A program made the position numbers and the translations under genes. Below the pieces are notes generated by a model that searched no databases, was not told the origin of the DNA, and saw only the letters and a program-made list of their open reading frames with translations. A DNA stretch of 6,595 bases from Chloroflexota bacterium. GTDB lineage: Bacteria; Chloroflexota; Dehalococcoidia; SZUA-161; SpSt-899. Of the stretch, positions 1 to 4,901 are shown in pieces; positions within the stretch are counted from its first letter, which is position 1; the number at the start of each line of letters is the position of its first letter. The stretch is from the NCBI GenBank assembly GCA_018657655.1, contig JABHWQ010000107.1, positions 1 to 6,595 on the forward strand, in the 5' to 3' direction.

Positions 1-26
1 ACCACACCGACTCGCTTGATTTCCAT
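1..26 (-). CDS. 3-hydroxyacyl-CoA dehydrogenase, N-terminal fragment (continues past window start)
   Basis: Only the first eight complete codons are inside the window: MEIKRVGV, then a GT that would begin a further Val codon. The start is well supported, because a full AGGAGG lies at 31-36 on this strand, 4 bases before the ATG. The residues resemble the usual beginning of NAD-dependent 3-hydroxyacyl-CoA (3-hydroxybutyryl-CoA) dehydrogenases, in which a short MxIKxVGV strand runs into the GxGxMG dinucleotide-binding loop; that loop would lie outside the window. The gene follows the enoyl-CoA hydratase in the same direction after 63 bases, with no terminator between, so the two are probably co-transcribed. 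The hydratase makes 3-hydroxyacyl-CoA and this enzyme would oxidise it to the 3-keto form. The identification rests on a handful of residues plus context; another Rossmann-fold protein is possible. Confidence 0.6.
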
Positions 27-89
27 TATTCCTCCTTTAGCCAATGGCTATGGCGGGTTTGACCCCGGCCTTTTTAATTGACAGTTTAA

Positions 90-860
90 TTATTTTCTCT
101 TGTATTCAGCAGTTCTTTTTTCCAGGAAAGCTGCTACACCTTCGAATGAGTCGTCGGTAGTGAGAATGTTATCAAACAGTGCTTTTTCCATATACAGGCC
201 GTCTTCGAGATTCATATTCAATCCACGGACGATGGCTTCTTTAGTGGCTTGAAGGCCCAGTGGCCCTCTTGATGCGATTCGGGCGGCCATTTCTCGCGCG
301 GCTGGCATTAGCTCATCATAGGGTACGACTTTATTCACCAGCCCGATACGATATGCCTCTTGAGCATCTATGTTCTCACAGGTCATGAGGATCTCGGCCG
401 CTTTCCCTGAACCGACCAATCTTGGTAGTCGCTGAGTGCCTCCCCATCCGGCGATGATACCCAGATTGACCTCAGGCTGTCCCAATATGGCGTTTTCTGA
501 AGCTATTCGTATATCGCACGCCATGGCTATTTCCATACCGCCACCCAGCGCCAGACCGTTGACTGCGGCGATTATTGGCTTCATGATGTTGAGTCCCCGA
601 GTGATCAGGGCTGGCAGTACATAGTTTTTATCTCTAAGTGCAGGGATCATTGTTTTGACATCTGCACCGGCACAAAACGCCCTTTTGCCGTTGCCGGTAA
701 CGATAGCAACCAGTGCATCCGGATCATCACGGAACTGGATCAGTGCATCGCTGAATGCCTGGAACAGCTCTGGGCTCATGGAATGAAATCCTCTTGGATC
801 GTTAAATGTGATAGTAGCTATATTGTCGGATTTATCGTAGAGGACCAGTGTATCGGACAT
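90..860 (-). CDS. Enoyl-CoA hydratase / crotonase-family protein
   Basis: This cytoplasmic enzyme hydrates a trans-2-enoyl-CoA to 3-hydroxyacyl-CoA. The 256 residues match the usual crotonase length of about 255-260. Numbered from the chosen Met, FCAGAD (62-67) forms the first oxyanion-hole segment and GLALGGGMEIAMACD (about 102-116) the second. Both catalytic acids of true hydratases are present: Glu110 in GGGME and Glu130 in GQPE. The conserved GWGGTQRLPRLVG follows, and the C-terminal FEGVAAFLEKR is the usual acyl-chain and trimer segment. A TTG at 866 also opens this frame, but AAGGAG at 867-872 abuts it with no spacer. The ATG at 860 lies six bases from that SD and is the better start. 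The gene is probably the first of an operon with the dehydrogenase fragment at 1-26. Substrate chain length cannot be told; a short-chain (crotonyl-CoA) role is plausible from the neighbour. Confidence 0.93.
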   Translation of the reverse strand: MSDTLVLYDKSDNIATITFNDPRGFHSMSPELFQAFSDALIQFRDDPDALVAIVTGNGKRAFCAGADVKTMIPALRDKNYVLPALITRGLNIMKPIIAAVNGLALGGGMEIAMACDIRIASENAILGQPEVNLGIIAGWGGTQRLPRLVGSGKAAEILMTCENIDAQEAYRIGLVNKVVPYDELMPAAREMAARIASRGPLGLQATKEAIVRGLNMNLEDGLYMEKALFDNILTTDDSFEGVAAFLEKRTAEYKRK

Positions 861-866
861 GTTCAA

Positions 867-872
867 CTCCTT
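867..872 (-). promoter_or_regulatory. Shine-Dalgarno site that decides the hydratase start
   Basis: AAGGAG on the minus strand. It is six bases before the ATG at 860 and directly touches the upstream TTG at 866. Only the ATG has workable spacing. Confidence 0.75.
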
Positions 873-933
873 GCAGTAGTTCTGATGTTATGTAAAGTAA
901 TCCCCCCTTCTCCCGCTTCATGCCCCAAAGGGT

Positions 934-962
934 AATATAGCATAGGGGATGCTTACGGGCAA
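934..962 (-). promoter_or_regulatory. Sigma70-type extended -10 promoter of the hydratase operon
   Basis: On the minus strand TTGCCC (957-962) is followed, after a 17-base spacer, by TATATT (934-939) with TGC immediately before it. That gives an extended -10 with five of six consensus bases and a -35 with four of six. The predicted start near 927 gives a leader of roughly 65 bases before the hydratase ATG. The core TATGCTATA also occurs in the mutM promoter. This is a prediction from consensus only. Confidence 0.55.
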
Positions 963-982
963 CTTGAAAAGACCCTTATAAA
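953..982 (+). promoter_or_regulatory. Weak candidate promoter for the TPR gene
   Basis: TTACGG (953-958), an 18-base spacer, then TATAAA (977-982). The -35 is poor. Transcription would start about 70 bases upstream of the TPR gene and would overlap the divergent hydratase promoter. Nothing stronger was found between 961 and 1059. Confidence 0.28.
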
Positions 983-1059
983 TACGTCAATTTGGGGGTT
1001 TGCCCTCTTCACAGAGTTCATTGCGATAGATTAGCATGGATTAAGGAAGTAGGTTAATT

Positions 1060-1479
1060 ATGATCATCTACGATAGTAATGGGACCAGCATCCTTAGTGT
1101 AGCTTCGAACCGGGCCGAAGACCACTACAATCTGGGGGTCCATAATCACAACCAAGGAAAAATCAACGAAGCTATTGCTAACTATATTGAGGCCTTGAGG
1201 CTGAGACCTGATTTGCCTGAAGCTCATGTTAATTTGGCTACACTATATTACTCGCGAGGCAAGGTTATTGAGGCTATCAAAGAGTACAAAGAGGCGTTGA
1301 AGATCAATCCTGATCTTATCGAAGCTTATTGTAATATGGGGAATGCCTACTGTGACTTGGGAGAATACAAGAACGCTATCCTCTGTTACCGGGCATTTGT
1401 TGAGCAATCATCGTCTCAATACTCCTCCCAGGTGAACCAGGTTGTTCAAATGATTATCGAGCTGGAACGGCTCATTTAG
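1060..1479 (+). CDS. Small three-repeat TPR protein
   Basis: The 139-residue protein carries three back-to-back 34-residue tetratricopeptide repeats at about 19-52, 53-86 and 87-120. Each has the typical pattern: YNLG or NMG, then G-K/E-x2-EAI, Y-x-EAL, and a closing hydrophobic-Pro-Asp-Leu (RLRPDL, KINPDL). The third repeat ends in a degenerate serine-rich stretch and is followed by a short amphipathic C-terminal helix. There is no signal peptide or membrane segment, so it is probably cytoplasmic. TPR arrays of this size form a groove that binds peptides or partner proteins; the partner cannot be inferred. AGGAAG at 1044-1049 lies ten bases before the ATG and supports this start. The gene stands alone between a divergent hydratase and a convergent rluD, only 21 bases from the rluD stop, with no clear terminator hairpin between them. 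Confidence 0.88.
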   Translation: MIIYDSNGTSILSVASNRAEDHYNLGVHNHNQGKINEAIANYIEALRLRPDLPEAHVNLATLYYSRGKVIEAIKEYKEALKINPDLIEAYCNMGNAYCDLGEYKNAILCYRAFVEQSSSQYSSQVNQVVQMIIELERLI

Positions 1480-1500
1480 ATAGATTTGAGTCGTCTTCCT

Positions 1501-2394
1501 TCATCTAGCCCTCTCCAACGCTCTGCTAAGGTCATCCGGTAAAACGGACTCGAATTCAACATACTCACCATTGGACGGCAGACGGAATCCCAGCCGATAC
1601 GCATGTAAAAACTGCCTTGTGATGAGTTTAGATTTTCCTCCGTAGATCACGTCCCCAACTACCGGATAGCCAATCGACGAAAGGTGCACCCTTATCTGAT
1701 GGGTTCGTCCGGTTTCCGGGCTTATTTCAAGCAGTGTACAGTCGACTACGTACTCCTGCACTTTATAGACTGTACGTGCCTTCCTGCCCGTGGTGACAAT
1801 AGCCATTTTTTTTCGATCTTTAGGGTGGCGCCCGACCGGTCCTTCAATGGCTCCCTCTTGAGGGGTAAGATGTCCTGTGACCATGGCCAGGTAACCTTTT
1901 GTAATTTCCCGGTTTTTAATTTGGGTTGAGAGGCTAAGTTGAGCAGTATCGTTTTTAGCTACTACCATCAACCCCGATGTGTCTTTGTCCAGGCGATGTA
2001 CAATTCCCGGGCGCAGTGACCCTTTGATTCCGGCTAGGTCCGGGCAATGAGCCAGGACTGCATTAACCAGAGTTCCTGTCCAATTACCTACGGCCGGGTG
2101 CACAGTCAATCCAGCCGGTTTGTCTATTACAATTATGTCATTATCTTCGTAGACGATGTTCAGCGGGATGTTTTCCGGTTCGATTTCTATCGGTTCCGGC
2201 GGAGGCACCGTGATAGTGATCCGTTCGTTTATGGTGATTCCCCGTTTTGGCATTGCCGTGTTACCACCCACGAGCACTTTTTCTTCCCGGATTAGTTTTT
2301 GAATGTGGGCACGCGATAGCTCCGTATGTTCAGCGATATATTTATCCAGCCGCCCCCCGGTCTCTTCAACAATCAGTTCGAAAGTCTTTTCCAT
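1501..2394 (-). CDS. rluD: Ribosomal large-subunit pseudouridine synthase, RluA/RluD family
   Basis: The enzyme isomerises specific uridines to pseudouridine in 23S rRNA. From the chosen Met it is 297 residues. It has an N-terminal S4 RNA-binding domain (about 14-59, starting GRLDKYIAEH), a linker rich in Pro and Glu, then the catalytic domain. VIDKPAGLTVHP opens that domain, and HRLDKDTSGLMV carries the catalytic aspartate (Asp136). GRTHQIRVHL and IGYPVVGDVIYGG are the remaining family motifs. Two in-frame ATGs exist, at 2403 and 2394. Neither has an SD. TGATAGAAT, an extended -10, ends seven bases before the ATG at 2394 and overlaps the ATG at 2403, so I chose 2394, as for a leaderless mRNA. 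Starting at 2403 would add only Met-Lys-Ala. Family assignment is certain. RluD is preferred over RluA/RluC by the S4 domain and length, but the exact target uridines are inferred. Confidence 0.94.
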   Translation of the reverse strand: MEKTFELIVEETGGRLDKYIAEHTELSRAHIQKLIREEKVLVGGNTAMPKRGITINERITITVPPPEPIEIEPENIPLNIVYEDNDIIVIDKPAGLTVHPAVGNWTGTLVNAVLAHCPDLAGIKGSLRPGIVHRLDKDTSGLMVVAKNDTAQLSLSTQIKNREITKGYLAMVTGHLTPQEGAIEGPVGRHPKDRKKMAIVTTGRKARTVYKVQEYVVDCTLLEISPETGRTHQIRVHLSSIGYPVVGDVIYGGKSKLITRQFLHAYRLGFRLPSNGEYVEFESVLPDDLSRALERAR

Positions 2395-2401
2395 TGCTTT
2401 C

Positions 2402-2410
2402 ATTCTATCA
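2402..2410 (-). promoter_or_regulatory. Extended -10 promoter of rluD, apparently leaderless
   Basis: On the minus strand TGA-TAGAAT: a TGn extension (2408-2410) and a -10 hexamer matching five of six consensus bases (2402-2407). Seven bases separate it from the ATG at 2394, so initiation would fall at or next to the start codon. No good -35 is visible 16-18 bases upstream, which is common for extended -10 promoters. There is no SD. A weaker alternative is TACAAT at 2433-2438, which would give a leader of about 20-30 bases. Confidence 0.45.
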
Positions 2411-2438
2411 TGTTCATGTCACGCACAGAAACATTGTA

Positions 2439-2447
2439 TGCTATAAT
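2439..2447 (+). promoter_or_regulatory. Extended -10 promoter of mutM, apparently leaderless
   Basis: TGC-TATAAT: a perfect -10 hexamer at 2442-2447 with a TGn extension. Exactly seven bases separate it from the mutM ATG at 2455, so the transcript should begin at or next to the A of the start codon. No SD is present, as expected for a leaderless message. The region 17 bases upstream (TCACGC) does not resemble a -35. Confidence 0.6.
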
Positions 2448-2454
2448 TTCTTCG

Positions 2455-3267
2455 ATGCCTGAATTGCCAGACCTTGAAGCAGTAAAAGCCGTACTTGGCC
2501 CAAAAATCGTCGGCGTCAAAATCGGGCGTGTTGAGGTGTTACAGCCCCTGGTGATTCGCCAACCCGGGCCCGATGATTTTGAATCCATCCTTACCGATAA
2601 CACTTTCCGTGAGATTGACAGGCGCGGGAAATTCCTCTTGCTTACCCTCGATAGCCGCCATATATTAGCTATTCACTTCATGCTTACCGGCAGGCTTCAG
2701 TATTGTGGGGTCAAAGAGAATCGCAAGCCTAAAACATGTTTCATTTTGAATATGGAGGATGAGAAGCAGGTCCGCTATTTTGATAGCAAGCAAATGGGCA
2801 AAATATATTTGTTGCATAAAGGACAGTTCTCACAGATTCCCGGATGGAACGATATGGGTCCGGATGCGATGAGTGATGAAGTAACTCTGACGATCTTTCA
2901 ACAGCGAATGAAGCGATTCACAGGACAACTGAAAAACGTTCTAGTGAACGATACGTTTCTAACTGGTATCGGTAATGCCTACGCCGATGAGATTCTGTTT
3001 GAAGCAGGCGTTTATCCCTTCTGGCCGTGTACGAGCCTTTCCGAAGAGGAAGTCGAATCACTTTACCACTCGATGAAATCGGTGCTTGCAGAGGCTACTG
3101 AGATCGTGACTGATCGAATGGGAGAAGACATTTCTACAGAGATTCGTGATTTCTTAAAGGTGCATCGCAGGGGAGGGAAGACGTGCCCTGTGTGCGGTTC
3201 CCAGATTTCCGAGGTTCAGGCTAACCGCCGAATCACCAGCTTTTGCAGAAATTGCCAGAAAGCATAA
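2455..3267 (+). CDS. mutM: Formamidopyrimidine-DNA glycosylase / Fpg-Nei family base-excision repair enzyme
   Basis: This bifunctional DNA glycosylase/AP lyase removes oxidised bases such as 8-oxoguanine. It has 270 residues, the normal family length. It begins MPELPDLEAVK, where Pro2 is the Schiff-base nucleophile and Glu3 the catalytic acid. DRRGKFLLL contributes the conserved Lys59. TGIGNAYADEILFEAGVYP (170-188) is the helix-two-turn-helix with Asn174. The C-terminal zinc finger is CPVC-x16-CRNC (Cys244, 247, 264, 267), with Arg259 in the finger. The frame extends upstream to 2326, but that part lies antisense inside rluD, and MPELP is the invariant family start. Two deviations are visible. 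The void-filling loop reads DSKQMG where classical Fpg has DPRRFG, so the usual Arg and Phe are replaced. The segment before the finger (IRDFLKVHRRGG) lacks the GGTTLRDF...GYF lesion-capping loop. Substrate preference may therefore differ from E. coli MutM. Confidence 0.94.
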   Translation: MPELPDLEAVKAVLGPKIVGVKIGRVEVLQPLVIRQPGPDDFESILTDNTFREIDRRGKFLLLTLDSRHILAIHFMLTGRLQYCGVKENRKPKTCFILNMEDEKQVRYFDSKQMGKIYLLHKGQFSQIPGWNDMGPDAMSDEVTLTIFQQRMKRFTGQLKNVLVNDTFLTGIGNAYADEILFEAGVYPFWPCTSLSEEEVESLYHSMKSVLAEATEIVTDRMGEDISTEIRDFLKVHRRGGKTCPVCGSQISEVQANRRITSFCRNCQKA

Positions 3268-3332
3268 AGTTGAAGAGAGTGTGCAATTTTGGGAAAGTTG
3301 CTTGAGAGGAATGTTTTCCTGAGTAAATGAGG

Positions 3333-3365
3333 CCATCACCATGCAGCATTTACTGCAGGTGATGG
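3333..3365. repeat. 13-bp stem-loop between convergent mutM and the 65-residue gene
   Basis: CCATCACC (3333-3340) pairs with GGTGATGG (3358-3365). After a single bulged A at 3341, TGCAG (3342-3346) pairs with CTGCA (3353-3357) across a six-base loop. It lies 66 bases after the mutM stop and 88 bases beyond the stop of the facing gene. Its position suggests a shared terminator or 3'-end stabiliser, but neither strand has a U-tract, so a Rho-independent role is unproven. The rest of 3268-3452 shows no gene; a small palindrome, ATTTA-TAG-TAAAT, sits at 3437-3449. Confidence 0.65.
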
Positions 3366-3452
3366 GTGATTATGCAGGATCGATTTTTCGCGATGCCGGG
3401 GTGAGCCTACGCTGATCTGAACATCGGTTCTTTACCATTTATAGTAAATACC

Positions 3453-3650
3453 CTAGTTCTTGTTCGCTTCGGCAAATGCCATCCATGCCTCATCAGGCAT
3501 GAAATCGAACTTCATCATGTGGAAGATAACGTATTCTTGCCACGTTCCCAAGGCATCTACAAATTCATAAATGTTCTCGAATTGGAGTTCTGCCCCATTG
3601 TGAACTACATGAATGTGATGATCTTCGGATTCCCAAATATCAGGCTGCAT
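3453..3650 (-). CDS. Small conserved-looking hypothetical protein, 65 residues
   Basis: I do not recognise this family. The start is strongly supported by AGGAGG at 3657-3662, six bases before the ATG. The product is short, acidic and soluble-looking, with no membrane segment or cysteines. It has a His-rich stretch (HHIHVVH, 11-17) inside a likely beta-hairpin, then a predicted helical half that is rich in aromatic residues (IYEFVDALGTWQEY, 27-40) and Met (MMKFDFMPDEAWMAF, 45-59). The hexapeptide GTWQEY (35-40) recurs in the neighbouring 155-residue protein (88-93). The gene is transcribed toward mutM and ends near a palindrome. Upstream on the minus strand, TATGCTAAAT (3683-3692) could be part of a promoter, but no good -35 was found. 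Confidence 0.72.
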   Translation of the reverse strand: MQPDIWESEDHHIHVVHNGAELQFENIYEFVDALGTWQEYVIFHMMKFDFMPDEAWMAFAEANKN

Positions 3651-3758
3651 TTTACACCTCCTGAAAACGCTTCGTTACTTACATTTAGCATACATTCTGA
3701 CGGTATCCTTCTGAAAGGGTGCTAACACTCAACCTTTTGGGCCGTATCAGGGGGGAAT

Positions 3759-3777
3759 TAGTGGGGGAAAACCACTA
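3759..3777. repeat. Short inverted repeat
   Basis: TAGTGG (3759-3764) and CCACTA (3772-3777) with a seven-base loop. It lies in the 278-base gap between the 65- and 155-residue genes, upstream of the former. It could be an operator or a weak hairpin; no function is supported. Confidence 0.35.
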
Positions 3778-3835
3778 GATCATTGAAGTGGAAAATTGTG
3801 CTGAAACTTTATGTAAAATAGCTGAATTTGGAATG

Positions 3836-3877
3836 AAAAAGAGCCTTATGCTGGATAGGTGTGGCATAGGGCTTTTT
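3836..3877 (-). terminator. Bidirectional intrinsic terminator after the 155-residue gene
   Basis: A 14-pair stem with two G-T wobbles joins 3838-3851 to 3864-3877 around a 12-base loop. It is GC-rich at its centre (AGCC/GGGCT) and flanked by A-run and T-run ends. Read on the minus strand it lies about 50 bases past the stop at 3929 and ends in a TTTTT run. The T-run at 3873-3877 lets it work on the plus strand too. Confidence 0.75.
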
Positions 3878-3928
3878 AATGGTTGAGGGATAGTTAGGTG
3901 ATATGAAATGTTTGGTTGATTGGGCAGG

Positions 3929-4396
3929 TTAACTTACCCTCCACTGGGAATTATCCCGAATCAGCTCGATTGTTAGTGTTGTAGTAGGTTTCTGTATTAT
4001 CACAGTGGGAGAAGTGGCTGTGATTGTTACTTGGACTTTGCACGTTTCCTCATCAAACGAAGGCACTCCGATTTTATCTATGCGGAAGGTGAAATCCATT
4101 GACTCGGCATAGTCAAGATATTCTTGCCATGTACCGTCATCGTTTGCTGTCAGTTCTACAAGACGGTCTTTATCATATGCGTTGATCACGTCATAGAATT
4201 CTCTGATGGATAGTTCGATCTCTGCCACAGCTTCTCGGGCTTTTTCTGATTTTACGGTGATATAGTTGGTGCCGCTCCATCCGGAGCCCTCGCCATACCC
4301 AACCAGCACAACGGAGTCATCACTCACTTGTCGCTGAACGATTATAGCTGTGATAACCATTAGTATCGCTAACCCAACGCCTAATAATCTGAACAT
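3929..4396 (-). CDS. Membrane-anchored hypothetical protein with a possible NTF2-like extracytoplasmic domain
   Basis: The 155-residue product begins MFRLLGVGLAILMVITAIIV, a signal anchor or uncleaved signal peptide (about 3-20) with no lipobox cysteine, so the rest probably faces outward. After a Gly/Ser-rich linker (about 33-43), a helix carries AREAVAEIELSIREFYDVINAYD (53-75). Then come GTWQEYLDYAES (88-99) and several beta strands ending in LTIELIRDNSQWRVS. That order, with a helix pair, an FY-x2-I-x-A-x-D motif and a final strand with a Trp, resembles NTF2-like/DUF4878-type secreted domains. This is an inference from pattern, and the exact family is not recognised. The frame runs upstream to 4453, but AGGAGG at 4403-4408 sits six bases before the ATG at 4396 and places the hydrophobic segment at the N terminus. 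A terminator follows downstream, and the gene appears monocistronic. Confidence 0.8.
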   Translation of the reverse strand: MFRLLGVGLAILMVITAIIVQRQVSDDSVVLVGYGEGSGWSGTNYITVKSEKAREAVAEIELSIREFYDVINAYDKDRLVELTANDDGTWQEYLDYAESMDFTFRIDKIGVPSFDEETCKVQVTITATSPTVIIQKPTTTLTIELIRDNSQWRVS

Positions 4397-4402
4397 GCAC
4401 CA

Positions 4403-4408
4403 CCTCCT
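4403..4408 (-). promoter_or_regulatory. Shine-Dalgarno site that decides the 155-residue protein start
   Basis: A perfect AGGAGG on the minus strand, six bases upstream of the ATG at 4396. It rules out the longer frame beginning at 4453. Confidence 0.8.
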
Positions 4409-4451
4409 GTGGTTTGCTGTAGTCATAAAGCTTCCCAGCCAGCTATGTTGC

Positions 4452-4457
4452 ATTATA
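4452..4457 (-). promoter_or_regulatory. -10 element of a probable promoter for the 155-residue gene
   Basis: A perfect TATAAT on the minus strand, giving a predicted transcript start near 4445 and a leader of about 50 bases. No convincing -35 was found at 16-18 bases (CGAGAA at 4475-4480 is poor), so confidence is moderate. Confidence 0.45.
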
Positions 4458-4498
4458 TTTTGTGCAGTAACATCTTCTCGACGGGGCCAGCCCTCAAA

Positions 4499-4525
4499 GA
4501 ATTCTACGCGTTTTCCGCAGAATTT
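4499..4525. repeat. Inverted repeat abutting the -35 of the plus-strand promoter
   Basis: AATTCT (4500-4505) is mirrored by AGAATT (4519-4524), with an extra G-T wobble outside and CG/CG pairing inside across one mismatch. Its right arm touches the -35 at 4524-4529, and it lies between two divergent promoters. That is a sensible place for an operator; no regulator is identified. Confidence 0.45.
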
Positions 4526-4552
4526 GATGTCGATTTGTTTAGCGGGTATAAT
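4524..4552 (+). promoter_or_regulatory. Sigma70-type promoter driving the 55-residue gene
   Basis: TTGATG (4524-4529), a 17-base spacer, and a perfect TATAAT (4547-4552). The predicted start near 4559 gives a leader of about 125 bases before the ATG at 4683, long for so small a gene. The leader would contain the hairpin at 4607-4644. Confidence 0.6.
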
Positions 4553-4606
4553 TTTATTACAGGAATGTGTTGCTTGGACCCAAGATTTTGAATCTCAATG
4601 CTGGGT

Positions 4607-4644
4607 TGAATTACCCGTAGCAATATTTGCGATGGGGTAATTCA
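4607..4644 (+). promoter_or_regulatory. Long hairpin in the leader of the 55-residue gene
   Basis: TGAATTACCC (4607-4616) and GGGTAATTCA (4635-4644) pair perfectly over 10 bp. Inside, GCAA (4620-4623) pairs with TTGC (4627-4630) around a TAT loop, separated from the outer stem by an internal loop of 3 and 4 bases. There is no following T-run, so it is not a standard terminator. It could be a cis-acting RNA structure or a dyad operator, 38 bases before the ATG. Confidence 0.6.
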
Positions 4645-4682
4645 TTAGCGTGGGATTGAGAAATAATCATGGAGTGAGGATA

Positions 4683-4850
4683 ATGGCGAGCTTGTATCCG
4701 GCCTGCATGAATTGCAAAAAACTAATCAGGCATATACAGACTAGGCTAGTGTGTCAACAATATCCCAAGGTGATTCCTCATGAAATCATTATGGGAAAGA
4801 AGTGCCTGTACTTTGAAGACGTTGGGGGGAAGAATGGGGGCAAGAACTAG
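4683..4850 (+). CDS. Small cysteine-rich protein, 55 residues (possible metal-binding)
   Basis: The chosen ATG at 4683 follows GGAG at 4671-4674 with eight bases of spacing. The open frame extends 33 bases further up, without a ribosome site there. The product has Cys8-x2-Cys11, then Cys24 and Cys41. The pattern CMNCKK...C-x2-YP-x2-IP-x-EI-x2-G resembles widespread small orphan proteins in which a CxxC pair precedes a Cys-x2-[YF]P-x2-IP-x-EI segment, and I recall that resemblance only from general sequence familiarity. Zinc or iron binding is an inference from the cysteine spacing. The C-terminus is a glycine/lysine tail (VGGKNGGKN). There is no membrane segment. The gene has its own promoter and structured leader and converges on the next gene 51 bases away, with no evident terminator between. 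Confidence 0.65.
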   Translation: MASLYPACMNCKKLIRHIQTRLVCQQYPKVIPHEIIMGKKCLYFEDVGGKNGGKN

Positions 4851-4901
4851 ATTGTAAGATGCACTTTGCGGGTAGGTGTTATTTTGTATCGGTTCGGAGT
4901 T

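Noticed and set aside
1684..2295. Plus-strand open frames inside rluD
   Set aside because: They are shadows of a clearly conserved pseudouridine synthase; no SD or recognisable motif.
2326..2454. Upstream extension of the mutM reading frame by 43 codons
   Set aside because: It lies antisense within rluD, and the family begins invariably at MPELP with Pro2 as nucleophile; the -10 box also lies inside the extension.
4397..4453. Upstream extension of the 155-residue protein
   Set aside because: A perfect AGGAGG sits six bases before the ATG at 4396. The extension would bury the hydrophobic anchor and run over the SD and the promoter -10.
4409..4591. Plus-strand open frame of 60 residues with a protein-like tail (EFYAFSAEFDVDLFSGYNF)
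   Set aside because: It has no SD, overlaps the SD and -10 of the opposite gene, and contains a near-consensus promoter for the next gene. It could be a remnant but is not supportable as a gene.
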